A stretch of DNA of 64,000 bases from Dugong dugon (Eukaryota > Chordata > Mammalia > Sirenia > Dugongidae), in assembly GCA_030035585.1 (NCBI GenBank), contig CM057462.1, positions 64,452,734 to 64,516,733 on the forward strand, written 5' to 3'. The translations under genes and the position numbers were made by a program. Shown one piece after another: positions 48,100-59,639 of the stretch. Position 1 is the stretch's first letter; each line of letters begins with the position of its first letter. The notes beneath the pieces are model-generated. The model did not search any database. It saw only the letters and a program-made list of their open reading frames with translations, and was not told the origin of the DNA.

Positions 48100-48654
48100 A
48101 TTGCTTGCAGTAACAAATGTTTTGTATTTCTTGATTTCTTCTCAATCATCACCTTATATATTACATGTTACTCTGGGGTATAATTGTGTTGTAGATTCTC
48201 AAGTGCATTATTCATATCAAATATCTTGATGGATAAATTATAGATCTCATTAAGAATTTATTTTCTTGTTAATTTTGTTTAACAAAGCAACAAAGAAACA
48301 ATCAGTATTGTTAAATCTGTAGGGTATCTGCCCCCCTTATATGATTAAGCAAATACCAGTGTGTAAGAAGATTACTGTATTAAAAAACATAAGGATCCTG
48401 GAGTTTGAGAGAAAAGAGCCAGTTTCCAATGGTACACTGAAATTTCTGGTTAATGCCAGAACAGAATTTCAGAGGTGGAAATGTTGAAGCAAAACTGCTC
48501 ATCAAATCTAACTCCTCTGTTTTACAGATGGAGAAACGGGGATGGGGAAGTGCTTTGCCTGCTGTCACAGAATAAGTAGCAGAAGTGGACCTTGAATCCA
48601 ATTCTTGACTCCCTTTTCAAGTCTGGCCCTTCTGTTTTCTCCAACCCATAACTC

Positions 48655-48869
48655 GGTTGACAATTCCAGTCCAGTTGCCCTCATGGCAATTCCAACTCAT
48701 GGCAACCCCTTATGTGTCAGAACAGGATTGTGGTTAGTGTTTTTAAGAGCTGGTTTTTCAGAAGTACATTGCCAGGCCTTTCTTCCAAGGCACCTCTAGG
48801 TGGATTCGAACTTCCAAATTTTGGTTAGCAGCCAAGCATGTTAACCATTTCCACCACCTAGGGACTCCT
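48655..48869 (-). mobile_element. AfroSINE-type SINE, antisense, old
   Basis: Diverged copy: CAATTCCAACTCATGGCAAC, GGTGGATTCGAACTTCCAAA, CCACCTAGGGACTCC. Confidence 0.8.
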
Positions 48870-49285
48870 TGTAACAGTTACAGCAGGCAAATATAAATTA
48901 ATTCTAACAACAACTATACGAGGTAGGAATTACTCTTATTTTACAGATGAGGAAATGTGCCAGAGAGCTTGAGAGGTAATGTGGATTCTAGTCCAGGCCG
49001 CCTGTGTTCCAATCATTAGATCATAATCCTGTGGGTATTTGTTAAGATCAATGCATGTTTGCCAAAGCTATTTGAAGCCAAATATCCAGATTACAAAGAA
49101 TTTGCAGCCTGATGGATTTTGAAGGAAAAATTAGGTAACTTTATTAAGCTGCCAGAACTTTGTAGGATAGTGTTCACCCAAACGTGCTCTCCCCATTAGG
49201 CCTCCTGGCAGCAGAAGCCTGTTGAGACCAGCTCAATCACCACCCTTTCAGAGTCTAAACTATACTCACTTTTTTTCTTATCAAG

Positions 49286-49662
49286 TGTCTTAATTTCCTA
49301 TAGCTGCCATAACAAAAATACCACAAGTGAGTGGCTTTAAAAAACAATTTTAATTTCTCCCAGTTCTAGAACCTAAAAGTCCAAATCAGGTCCCAGCCAT
49401 GTCAGTTCTCCTGTGGGCCTCTCCTAGTTTCTGCTGGCTGCTGCAATCCTTCGTGTTTCTTTGCTGCTTATAGATGCATCTGCTTTGTCACATGGCATCT
49501 CCCCCTGCATGTGTCTGTGTCAGTCCTCTTTTTATAAAACACTCAGAAGGGATTAGGATTAGTACCCATCCTAATGACCTCATGAACATAACAAAAAGAA
49601 AACTATTTCCAAACAGGGTCATATTTACATAACTTTTTGGCGACACAATTCAGTCCATAACA
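49286..49662 (-). mobile_element. Solo LTR, MaLR-like, antisense
   Basis: 377 bases from TGTCTTAATTTCC to CCATAACA, with AAATACCACAAGTGAGTGGC near the start, as in the 59754-60321 copy. Flanks TCAAG and CCAGG could be a decayed 5-bp target duplication (3 of 5). Confidence 0.65.
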
Positions 49663-49913
49663 CCAGGTAATTCAGGTTGTCCCTCAATCTTTGTGACAAA
49701 GGTCAGCTAGTGGTGGGACCTGCAGAAAGTTCATATACATTCAACAGACACCTGTGTGCAAAACGGTATGGGAAATGCAGGAATGCCCACAAGGATCTTA
49801 TGGTCTAGCCAGAAAACGGGTTAAGATACAATTACAGTTCTGTGATTTCAAATGCTCAATTGCAAAACCTCCGCTAGTGTATAGGATGAATCTGAGTTCC
49901 TAGGACTTTGAAA

Positions 49914-50100
49914 AGGAGCCCTGGTGGTGCAATGGTTAATGCACAGCTGCTAACCAAAAGCACCAACCCCTCTGGAAGAAAAGACCTGGCAATATGCTCC
50001 TGTAAAGATTACAGCCTAGGAAACCCTACAGGGCAGGTTTACTCTGTCCTACAGGGTGACTATGAATAGGAATCGAATCAATGGCGAACAACAACAAGGG
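49914..50100 (+). mobile_element. AfroSINE-type SINE
   Basis: GGAGCCCTGGTGGTGCAATG, CTGCTAACCAAAAGCACCA, AGACCTGGCAATATGCTCC and GACTATGAATAGGAATCGA: near full length with a short internal deletion. Confidence 0.9.
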
Positions 50101-50111
50101 TTTTGATGTAA

Positions 50112-50270
50112 TAATGGCCATTGCCAACATTCATTGCGTGCTAAGTGCTCTCTATATATTCTCATTTAATACTCATCTCAGTCCTATTGTGAGCCTCATT
50201 TTATAGATGAGAAACTGAGCAGAAAGAGGTTAAGTAACATTCCCAAGGACACAGAGTTGCGAGGTGGCTG
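50112..50270 (+). repeat. MIR-type SINE
   Basis: GTGCTAAGTGCTCTCTATAT, TTTATAGATGAGAAACTGAG, GAGGTTAAGTAACATTCCCA. Confidence 0.7.
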
Positions 50271-51111
50271 GGGAAACCCTTGACACTCCAAGAAGCCTTC
50301 CCCACCTCAGTTCCCTTCCAGTTCTGGCATTCTAGAATTCTGTTGCCGCCTTCACTTCCCGGTTCTTCAGGTACTTTGCTAGCCCCTCTGTCAGAGCACA
50401 GTTTTAATTCTGCCTTTTGAAATGACTGCCCAGCTGTCATCCCGTTAGATGGGGAGCAACTCAGGGCAGGGACCTCATCTGCTTCATCTCTGGCTCAGGG
50501 CACAGCAGCCCATAGTTGTTGCTGAATTGAATTGTGATGCCGAGACCATTTGGAATAGCCAAAACCACTGTTTGGTTTATGGGAGTGTGAGGCCTGTTGT
50601 TTAAAGAACATAGATTTCCACTCATTCTAAACCGAGATAAGTGATTTTTGTAATTATAAGAATTCAGACCCAGCACTGGGCTGCTTGCAGTCTAGCTGGG
50701 AGCCCAGCATTGCACAATAAGCAACCTGAGAGTCACTGGCGAGCTCCGGGCCCTCAGCAATGGGATGCAGGCTCAAAGGTGGATACAGGGGGATGTCCTT
50801 GGTGCAGAGAAGGGCAGGAGTGGGCAGACAATTCAGAGACCCTGACCAGGCCTGACATGGAGACACACCCTTGACTCTTGCCCTCTGCCTTCCACCCTGT
50901 TGCCATGGCCACTGGCCCTCCTACCCCCTCCCATTGTTACTGCTACAGCCTCCAACTGCCAAGCCCTCATTTTAGTCTCACCCTCCAATCCATATTCCCC
51001 TCTGCATCCAAACTCTGATCTTACTTGGGCATTTTCAATGGCTAATCAGCATTATCCTTAAAGTTACATATTCTTAAGGGGGCTTATAAGCAGTATGGAC
51101 ATTACCTGTTG

Positions 51112-51268
51112 TGCCTAAAAACCCACTGCCATCAAGTCCATTCTGACTCGTAGCAACCCCATAGGGTTTCTGAGGCTGTAGATCTCTATGGAAGTGGACT
51201 GCCACATCTTTCTTCCCTGGAGCCACCAGTGGCTTCGAACCCCTGACCTTTCAGTTAGCAGTAAGGTC
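51112..51268 (-). mobile_element. AfroSINE-type SINE, antisense
   Basis: GCCATCAAGTCCATTCTGAC, ACCCCATAGGGTTTCTGAGG, AGCCACCAGTGGCTTCGAAC, then a truncated 5' end. Confidence 0.87.
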
Positions 51269-51905
51269 CCGAAATGATTGCTTAGATTTAAAATTTTCTA
51301 CTTGATATTTAAAAAATACTTCGAAGTGATCATGGGAAAATTGGAATTTTGTTGGACTTCTTACACTTATTTGCAGGCTTAACCTTGAATCCACATGGGG
51401 AGAGAGGCACCACAATCGTTTAGGTGCCCCGAGCCCTCATCTGACCTTCCTTCAGTCCCTTTGTGGTCCGTTCCTCGATGCCCTCTCCAGCCTCTCCCCC
51501 TCACCATTTGCCCCTCTAACTCAGCTCTCCAGGCTCCAACTGCACTGAACAGCTAACCTTCACCACCACCTGCCCCAGCCCTGCTCCACCATTTGTGTGA
51601 ACTTAGGGAAGTGAATTTTCTATCAGTTAAAAAGAGAGCGGTTAAATGGTTTCTACCTTATGAGAGTGTGCGATCATTAAAGAATTGGTACACGTCAAGC
51701 GCTCCCGAGGTGCCTGGCACATGTTAAGTGCTAATTGTAAGCCGCCGTTATTATCGCAGGGCCTTTACACAAACTACTGTTCCTTCTGCCTGGAACACTC
51801 CCCTCCCACCGACCTTTATAAGCCTCTCTATTGCAGGCGAATTCCTTCCAGCCCTCAGAGCCCAGCCTAGGTGTCACTTCCTCCCAATTTAGCGCCTTAC
51901 CAAAG

Positions 51906-52062
51906 AAAACCATACCCGTTGCCGTCGAGTGGGTTCCGACTCATAGCGACCCTATAGGACTCAGCAGAACTGCCCCATAGGGTTTCCAAGGAGCACCTGG
52001 TGGATTTGAACTGCCAGCCTTCTGGTTAGCAGCCGTAGCGCTTAACCACTATGCCACCAGCC
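51906..52062 (-). mobile_element. AfroSINE-type SINE, antisense
   Basis: TTGCCGTCGAGTGGGTTCCG, AACTGCCCCATAGGGTTTCC, GCGCTTAACCACTATGCCAC. Ends about 11 bases before the DNA transposon at 52074. Confidence 0.9.
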
Positions 52063-52073
52063 ATTAATAAATA

Positions 52074-52308
52074 CAGCTAGTCCCTGACTTACCACAGGGT
52101 TCCGTTCAGACGACTCTAAATCACTTTTTTTAAGTTTTCATTATTAATATCTTTATAAATCCGATCTTTATTTCTTTGGGGGTTGGAAACATTACATATA
52201 AATTTTAATACATACATATTACTAATAAGATGTACCAGAAACAAAACAGACGGTCGTCTAAGTGCGGTTCGCGGTAACTCGAATACGTTGTAAATGGGGA
52301 ACTACCTG
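52074..52308 (-). mobile_element. Non-autonomous Tc1/mariner or Tigger-like DNA transposon, copy 2 (inverted relative to copy 1)
   Basis: 235 bases from CAGCTAGTCCCTGACTTA to GGGGAACTACCTG, flanked by TA on both sides (52072-52073, 52309-52310). Its reverse complement holds CCAACCCCCAAAGA and AGATCGGATTTATAAAGATA, matching copy 1 at 30106-30424. Sits just upstream of the BMP8 CpG island. Confidence 0.8.
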
Positions 52309-52944
52309 TAGAGGAAGTGGGAGACCGCTCAGAGAAGAGCCGGGTCTGCAGAAGGGGGCTGAGTCAGTTCAGTCGAGGAGTTTCCGTGAGGAGCCTTCCC
52401 TTGACAGCCGCTGGGCGCCATGGCAATTAAGGTGCACAGAGTTCCTCGGCCCGGCCGCAGGCAGGAAGCGGGTGCGCGTCTGCAGCGGGCGCTGGACTAT
52501 CGCTGCAGTCCGCGGGACGCACGGCGAGCACTGGTAGTGACCGCGTCATGGGGCAGCGCGGCCGAAGCTCGCGGGAGCCAGGGGGTGGGCGCGCCGGCAG
52601 GCGCTGAGAGGAGTCGGAGGGAGAAGCCCGAGGCAGCGCACGCCAGGGAGCCGCGGGGGGTAGGCGTTGCGCTGGTTGGGAGGCTCTCCTCCAGACCCGA
52701 CTGAGGCCACTTTTCGGGACCTGAGACAACAGCCCGCGAACAAGGCGGGGCCGCCGGGTCGCCCGCTGGCCCCACCGAAAGTCGGAATCCCGGGCCGGAG
52801 GAGGGCGCCCAAGGCCATCTCCGCGGCGGCGCCAGCTAGCTGCTTTCTCCAGAAGGCGTAGCTACGCTAGGCTCCTGGAACTGAGGTCCCCCAGCGGCGC
52901 CCAAGCGGCAAGTCTAGGGAATCCCCGAGCTTCGGTTCCGAGAG

Positions 52945-53000
52945 ATTCGCCCCGCCCCCTTGCCCCTATTGGTCCTGCCTGGGGAGGGGGCGGGACCTCA
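52945..53000 (+). promoter_or_regulatory. Candidate BMP8 core promoter: GC boxes and inverted CCAAT box
   Basis: CGCCCCGCCCCC (52949-52960), an inverted CCAAT (ATTGG, 52968-52972) and GGGGGCGGG (52986-52994), without a TATA box. This is the usual layout of a CpG-island promoter. The start of transcription is not visible from sequence. Confidence 0.5.
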
Positions 53001-53380
53001 CGGGCCCGCGCTGGACCGAAGGGCACAGACGCCACAGACGGCAGCCGGGCTGAGGCAGTGGCTCGTGGGCTCACCTCCGCCGGAGCGCCGCGCGGGAGCT
53101 CGGCCCGCCATCCTGCCCGCTGAGCTGGGCCTCGGCAGCAGCCAGATCGGCTGCCACAGTGGGGACAGACAGGTTAGCCTACAGACCCCGATCACTGAGG
53201 TAACCCCTCAGAGGTGGCGCCGCGTCCACACGGCCGGGAGCTGGGACAAGTTCCGCGCGGGGAGGCGCTCAGGGAGGTTCACTTCGGCCCCAGGTGACGC
53301 CTGCGCGACCAGCCGGCCGCCGAGCCCGGCCCGCCGCTCCCGGTGGGGGCGCCCTCCGGCCCCTGCCTGGCCGTGAGCGG

Positions 53381-53395
53381 ATGCGCGCCCAGTGA
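53381..53395 (+). promoter_or_regulatory. Minimal upstream ORF (4 codons) before BMP8 start
   Basis: ATG CGC GCC CAG TGA ends 15 nt before the BMP8 start codon. Its context is weak (C at -3), while the BMP8 start has GCCATGG. Whether it is transcribed depends on the unknown start site, but it is close to the coding start. Confidence 0.5.
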
Positions 53396-53410
53396 GCCTG
53401 GCCCGGCGCC

Positions 53411-53744
53411 ATGGCCGCGCGTCCCGGCGCACTCTGGCTCTTGGGCCTGGCACTGTGCGCGCTGAGCAGCTGCGGCCCCAGCCCGCGCCCCCCGCCCGGC
53501 TGCCCGCAGCGTCGCCTGGGCGCGCGCGAGCGGCGCGACGTGCAGCGCGAGATCCTGGCGGTGCTCGGGCTGCCCCGGCGTCCCGGGCCCCGCGCGCCGC
53601 CCGCCGCCGCCCGGCTGCCCGCCTCCGCGCCGCTCTTCATGCTGGACCTCTACCACGCCATGGCCAGCGACGACGACGACCACGGCGGGCGCCCGGAGCG
53701 GGGCCTCAGCCGCGCCGACCTGGTCATGAGCTTCGTCAACATGG
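53411..53744 (+). CDS. BMP8A: BMP8 exon 1 (signal peptide and start of prodomain); rest outside window
   Basis: Secreted TGF-beta family ligand. 334 nt, 111 codons plus 1 nt, donor gtgagt (phase 1). The start is set by the strong GCCATGG context and the signal peptide ([20 protein letters not shown]). Then come a Pro-rich stretch, [38 protein letters not shown] and [12 protein letters not shown], all matching the known BMP8 N-terminus. The mature cystine-knot domain is not in the window. Position just after MACF1 fits BMP8A; whether this genome has one BMP8 or a BMP8A/BMP8B pair cannot be told here. An aspartate run (DDDD) differs from the human spacing. Confidence 0.95.
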
Positions 53745-56700
53745 GTGAGTGTGGGCCGCCGGGGGTGGGTGTCAAGGCCCCTGCAGTGACCATGCGAACT
53801 CCGCGTGTCCCCGTGCCCCTCACGGTGCCCCCTGGGGTGAGTGGAGTGGGGACCGAATGTGACGGTGGGCTGCAGGGGCGACTGTGCACAACCTCGAGCA
53901 GGGTCAGCCGCCTGGCTGTGAGCCAGGAGTGGGTATCGGGTGCGCAAAGAGCCACTAGTCTGTGGACATGGAACACACAGGGGAGTGTGAAGTGCCCGGT
54001 CAGGAAGCAAGGTCTAAGCTGTGAATGGGCACGTGCAGAGGGGGACAGTGAACTCCCAGGGGCCGTGCATTCACCATGCCAGCACACCCAAGAGTAAGGC
54101 TCATGTCATGTCCAGGCGGACCTGGGCAGTGCCAGGAAGACAGTCTGGCCCCGGGGAGACAGATGAGTAAACAGGCTGTGATGCTTTCACTGTGATAAGG
54201 GCAGTACTGAAGACAGGGACAAAGTTCAGCCTGAAACCACTAGTCACATCAGAGTGGTGAGGACCCAGATGTCCTGGGTCCCCCGTGGGCTCTTCCCCTG
54301 TGCCAGAACCACAAAGAGGCAGGTAGGGGCTATCAGGGTGGGTGAGGGGTAGACTCAGCTCTGTGGGCAGGGACTGTGGTCTTGTCACCCTGGGCCCCAG
54401 TACCTGGGACATGGCCTGCCATGGAGTGAGTGTCCAGGCCTGTGGAATGACCCAGTTTGCTGCCTGGACCCCCTTTGTTCTCCCAGGCAAGTCTAGCTTC
54501 TCCTCTCTGCAGAAATTTTACTCCAAACTGTGGAACTATTTACTCTTAAAGGTCTCAAAGATGTATTTTTGCATCACTAAGCTCACTTTAATCTATGGTG
54601 ATGTGTACTTGCCTTGAATTAGATCCCTCATCCACCTTGCCTCCTGTCTGTGGCTAGTGACCAGCACAGGTTGGGACTAGGGTAGAGACCAGGTTGGGTC
54701 TGCCAACCCAACAACTATAGCTCAGCCAGAGAAATGGAGAGCCGGGGAGTCGAGAGCAGGGAGAGGCCCCTTGCCATAACCGCCAGCCTCCCCTACAGCA
54801 TCACTGTTAAATCCAGCAACCCTGTTAATAAGCCATGATATTTACCCCCATCTCCCCGATGAGAACAATGAGGCTCAGATAGGCAGTGTCACACCTGGGG
54901 TAGTAAAGCCTCTACGCCCCCGACCCAGGACTTGGCCCAGGTTGTCTGGCTCTACATCCAGTGCTCAAGGAGGTAAAAATTCTGTTGTCAAGAGGGCAGA
55001 CTTTTCAGGGCGTGTTAAAAAAAAAAAAGGGACATGGGGGCAGAGTCTAACCTTCTCCAACTTTAGGAGGGGGAAGAAGAATCAAGATCAACAGTCCAAG
55101 GATGATTCCTATGAGGTGGGGTCAGACATGCCTCCTCTCTCCGCCATTTACTAATTCTGACACCAACCATCCCTCCCACAGCACTCTACTGGATTCAGTA
55201 ATTCATTGCAATGGCCACACAGAACTCACAGACCGTACTTAACAGTTATAGGGTTTATTAGGGAATTGACAGTTACGGTTCACGCTCAGGAACACTCAAA
55301 ATACAGTTCTTCCATCAGGATAGCCTCTCCCCAGCTGTGCTCACAGGCATGCCTCTCCCTAGCCCTCAGTCTGTGCCCAAAGGCACTCAGCTTCCTCTCT
55401 CTGTGGGCCGGGCCACTGCGCTGTCTCCTGCTGCCAGGTCCCTGCTGCTGGGTCTCAACTGCTAGTCTCTCCTTCCTTGGTGGTGGTGGGCTCCTTCTCT
55501 CTGTTCTGGGATTGGCTCTGTTTTAAGGCAAAACTGACCAATCCCCTTGGTGGGCCACAGTTATCTTATTTGCACAGCCCCACCCTAACACCTGGGTAGG
55601 AGTTATAAGACCTGGGCGATAAAGGCCATTCTGAGTAATTCATCACACTGCAGGAGAAAGCTTTCAGAGTAGTTTGGGCAGAGGAACATGCTGCAGAGTA
55701 GCAGCAGGCTTTGTGGGGTCCTCAGCCATTTGCTTCCGCTTGTAGTGTAGGAGGAGGGGAGACTCAAGGAGGACCCAAGGTGGACTGCCATGGTGAGATG
55801 CAGCCATTAAATCAGTGCTGAGAGCCCAGTGCCAGGCACAGGACCCCAGCTGGTGGGCTCTGGATGCTGCCTTCCCAGTACAAACTTAGAGCCCTGCTGG
55901 CAGGGCTGGGGACTCAGGGCAGATGGGAGAGGAGACCATATGTGGAACCAAGGCGGGAGTTCTGTCCTCAGGACAGGCTAAACCAAGGATCAGGATCAAG
56001 AAGAGCTGAGGATGGAGTGGCCCCAAGAATGCCTCTGGGGAGCCATCTGTCAGAATGAGTTATCTCCCAGCTCGCTTCCTGCTTCCCCCTAGCCTCCCCG
56101 GGTTGAGTGCATCCAGTCCTGGTGGAAACTGTTGCTGTGAATTGAGCTGGGCCTGAGCCTAGGCAGACCTGGTTCCTCTCCTGCTTCTGCTGTGTGGTCT
56201 TAGGCAAATCCCTTGCCTCTGAGCATGCGGTCCCTCCTTGTAAAACAGGGCTCCTAGAGATTCATGCCTCAGGGTTGTTGTGTGATTGGTTGATAGAGGG
56301 GTAGATCTGGTTGCTGCTGACCTCATCCCTCCCAGCTACTGTCACATCCTTGGTGTGGATGTGATGGGAACCTGCCCACGTGTTTTGTACACTTGTGAAA
56401 CCCAGAAACAGATTTTAAAAGCTAACCAAAAGGTGTTTGTACCTATTTTTAGAATAAAAACTAGCATTTGAGCTTTCACAGTCTTATAATTCCTCATCAA
56501 TGCATGTAACAACATGTGAAACTGATTTGCCAGCCCCATTTCCTGGGTGAGGAGATGAGGCCCAGAGGTTAAATGGCCTGCCCAGGGCCACCCAGCACAT
56601 CCAGGGCATCATCCAGGGCTGTGGATTCCAAATCCTAGGTCTTCCCACGCTATCTCTGTGTGTCTCATTAAGATCCGATGCCTCCGACGCTGTGAGATTA

Positions 56701-57999
56701 ACAACAGATCTTTGTTCAGTGGAAGCCCAGCCTGTGGGCAGGCACGGCCAGCTGTCAGAGGGCCTTCTTTATTCTGAAGTACTAATCGCACTAGTAGAAC
56801 TCTTTGAGTTAGAGTAGTTTAACTGGTAGCTATCTAGGGGGTGTGTGAGGGATTAGACACATACCAGGAAATTTTCCGTGTTTAGAGGGCCAGGCCCCAG
56901 GGTCCTGAAGGTCCGTGGCCTGAGAACCACCATGGAGCCTAATAGCAGAGTCACTGCAGCATCAGCGCCTGTGGCATCAGCGCCCACATCCAGGCTTCCA
57001 CACCTGTGGCCCGCAGCTTCACCTCTCCTGTTGGCCTCTCTGGCTCCTGAGAAGCTCTGCCTGGTGCTGGCCAGTCCGCTGACCACTGATGCCAGCCTTT
57101 AGGGCCCGGAGGCCCTGAAGCTCCTCACAGGCTTTCCACTATGGGGCAGGCCATCTGTGTCTGAGCAGATGCTTTAGGGAGACTATGTCGTAGTTTTTCC
57201 AGGGACTGAGTTGGGAGGCGGGCTGCAGTCAGAGCGGGCAGCGCTGCCTGGCTTGTCTGTCAGTCGATCTCAGCCTTGTAGACTCTTGGCTCCTTTGGTC
57301 AGGACATAGATGCAGCCTGTCCCTGGCCTTACCTGTGCTCATGGAGAGGAGGGCCCTGAACTGGGAGGCAGGAACCAGGTTCTTGTAACACCTGGGTCTG
57401 CCACCATTTTCCTACATGTCCTTAGCCAAGTCCTTTTCTTCCTTGGGCCTCTGCTTTCTAGTCTAGTCTACAATGACAGTGTCAGAAAAACGAGGTACCT
57501 CCCAGCCCTGACCCTGTGGTTCTCACCAACACCACATCCTTTCTGTCAGAGCTCAAGTTTGACTGGCTGGACCACCCAGGGCAGAGGGAGTAGGCATGAA
57601 AGACCAACTTTGATTGTCCTTCTGAACCCTTTTCCATCCTGTGTCAGCCAAGTGTCAGTTGCCCATGTTCCAGATTGAGAAACTGAGGTGCTGACAGCAG
57701 TAGCAGGCAGAAGTCTAGCCAGGAACAGAATGGAGCCATCTTTACTTTTTTTCTGACCCTTCCCTGAACCAGGCTAGTTTGTCCCTGTGATCTTGGGTGG
57801 CCAAGGACAGCGTAGTTGATGAGCTTTTGAATTGAGGTTGTTGGATTTGGGAGAAGCAGGGCTGAATGGGAGTTAGGGACCTGGCTAGGGTCTTCTCTGC
57901 CCATATAAACTGAACCTTAAAGAAGTGATGCTTTACCTCTAGAGCCCCAGGGTCAGTTTCATTGATTACTAGGAAATTCTTTAATTTTTTTTTTTCATT

Positions 58000-58170
58000 C
58001 AACAAACAGGGAATACCTACTATGTGCCAGTCATAGTTCTAGTTGCTGGGGATATAGCAGTGAACTAAACAAAGCTCCTGCCTTCATGGAGCTGACCTTC
58101 AGGTGGGCAAGACAAATGATAAATACATAAACCATAAAGCTTATTATAACTTGTTAGGTTGTGCTAGATA
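58000..58170 (-). repeat. L2-type repeat tail
   Basis: CATTCAACAAACAGGGAATA, CTACTATGTGCCAGTCATAG, TGGGGATATAGCAGTGAACT, CTTCATGGAGCTGACC. Confidence 0.65.
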
Positions 58171-58699
58171 GTGACACCCCTAATCTGGAAACCAGAAGGG
58201 GCCGAACAACGGGAGGGCAGATAGGCCTGGGTCAGGGGTTTCTGACCTAGGACTCAGACAGACACAATATGCATCCTGACTTCTCCTACCTACTCCCAGA
58301 GTGATCGTGGGCTTTCTAGTCCACCTCTAGAAGCCTCAGTTATCTCCTAGTAAAATGGGAATAATATGGTAGCCACCCTATGGAGCTGTTCAGAAATTGT
58401 ATGAGATGATGCCCAGTGATGACCACATGCCCAGAACCTCCATGTCTGTTCCTTCATTTGCATCTCACAGGTACTGTCACAACTTCATTTTTAAAAGAGG
58501 AGAGTGAGGCTCGGAGAAATTAAGTGATTTTTCCCAAGGTCACATAGTATGTAGTCTCTGCACTTCCGCATCCTGTGCTCTTGCCCTGCACAGCAGTTGC
58601 CTCTCCACCCAGCCTAGGGCCAGGCACATCGTTAGATGCAGTAAAGTGCTAGAAAATTGGACTGAATGTAAAAGTATGTCATAAACCGAGAATCCTTTT

Positions 58700-59615
58700 T
58701 GAAGTATTTTTATTATTCTGGAATTTGCAGAAACAATACATGATTATACCAAATTTAGACCATACAGAAATATATGACATATGTGCCCCCTGGGAATCCT
58801 ACTCTTACCAGTCAATCCCTTTCCCCCTCCTTCCCCAGGCAACCGCTTTCTGATCTCTCACCGTTGATTCCTTTGGCCTATTTGAACGTTATTTAAATGG
58901 AATTGTATAGCGTATACTCTTTTGTGTCTAGTTTCTTTCACTCAACATAATGTTTTGGAGATTCATCCATTTATTGTTGTAGTAATCGTTCTTTTTATTA
59001 CCATTGAGTTGTATTCCATTGCATGAATATACCACAATTTATTCTCTCCTTAATGGGTGTCATGGTTTGAATTATCTCCCCCAAAAAATGTGTGTATCAA
59101 TTTGGCCATGATTCCTGGTACTGTGTGATTTTCCTGTATGTTGTAAACCTACCTCTATGATGTTAATGAGGGAGGATGGGTGGCAGTTGTGTTAGTAAGG
59201 CAGGACCTAATCTACAAGACTGGATTGTGTCCTGAGGCAATCTCTTGAGATATAAAAGACAGAAGTGAGCAGTGAAACAGGGGGACCTCATACCATCAAG
59301 AAAGCAGTGCTGGGAGCAGAGCGCGTCCTTTGGACCAGGGTCCCTGCGCCGAGAAGCTCCTAGTCTGGGGGAACACTGATGAGAAGGCCGAGTGAGAGAA
59401 AGCCTTCCCCTGGAGCTGACACCTTGAATTTGGACTTTTAGCCTACTTTACTGTAAGAAAATAAGTTTCTCTTCATTAAAACCATCCACTTGTGGTATTT
59501 CTGTTGTAGCAGCACTAGATGACTAAGACAATGAGCATTTGGGCTATTTCCAGTTTTTGGTTATTATGCATAAAGCTGCTATGAACATTCTGTATACATC
59601 CTTCTGTGGATAAAT
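58700..59615 (-). mobile_element. L1 relic, antisense 3' region, interrupted by an LTR
   Basis: ACCATTGAGTTGTATTCCAT before the LTR and GGGCTATTTCCAGTTTTTGG with CTGCTATGAACATTCTGTAT after it form one continuous antisense L1 3' pattern. Confidence 0.75.
59058..59530 (+). mobile_element. Solo LTR, MaLR-like, inserted in the L1 relic
   Basis: 473 bases from TGTCATGGTTTGAATTATC to GATGACTAAGACA. Flanks ATGGG (59053-59057) and ATGAG (59531-59535) are a 4/5 target duplication. Contains TCTTCATTAAAACCATCC near the 3' end. No internal genes. Confidence 0.82.
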
Positions 59616-59639
59616 TAAGCCAGGATTTTAATCTTGGGT

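Larger units (their letters stand above)
46916..48120 (+). other. MACF1: MACF1 3' UTR (end approximate)
   Basis: Follows the TAA directly. Candidate poly-A signals are AATAAA at 47920-47925 and ATTAAA at 48094-48099. I place the main end about 20 bases after the latter, by analogy with the known human transcript, so the end is approximate. A 7-bp stem, 3-base loop hairpin lies at 47230-47246. Confidence 0.75.
48121..52400. other. MACF1-BMP8 intergenic region, repeat-rich
   Basis: No gene recognised. It contains four AfroSINE-type elements, a MaLR-like LTR, MIR fragments (about 48520-48605, 48920-49020, 50112-50270) and a DNA transposon. The open frames here are short and unsupported. Confidence 0.65.
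52400..53760. promoter_or_regulatory. CpG island over the BMP8 promoter and first exon
   Basis: A sharp rise in G+C and CpG begins near 52.4 kb and ends just inside intron 1. It is the only CpG-dense region of the window and spans the BMP8 start. Boundaries are by eye. Confidence 0.85.

Noticed and set aside
52262-52704. Open frames at the upstream edge of the CpG island
   Set aside because: Overlap a DNA transposon end and GC-rich sequence; no splice or domain support. A divergent non-coding transcript is possible but not visible from sequence.
52960-53376. 138-codon open frame upstream of BMP8
   Set aside because: Lies in the promoter and 5' UTR of BMP8; no recognised domain, GC-driven lack of stops.
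53279-54010. 243-codon open frame antisense to BMP8 exon 1
   Set aside because: Lies in a CpG island where stop codons are rare. Composition is Arg/Ala/Gly/Pro with no family pattern, and the opposite strand holds the real BMP8 exon.
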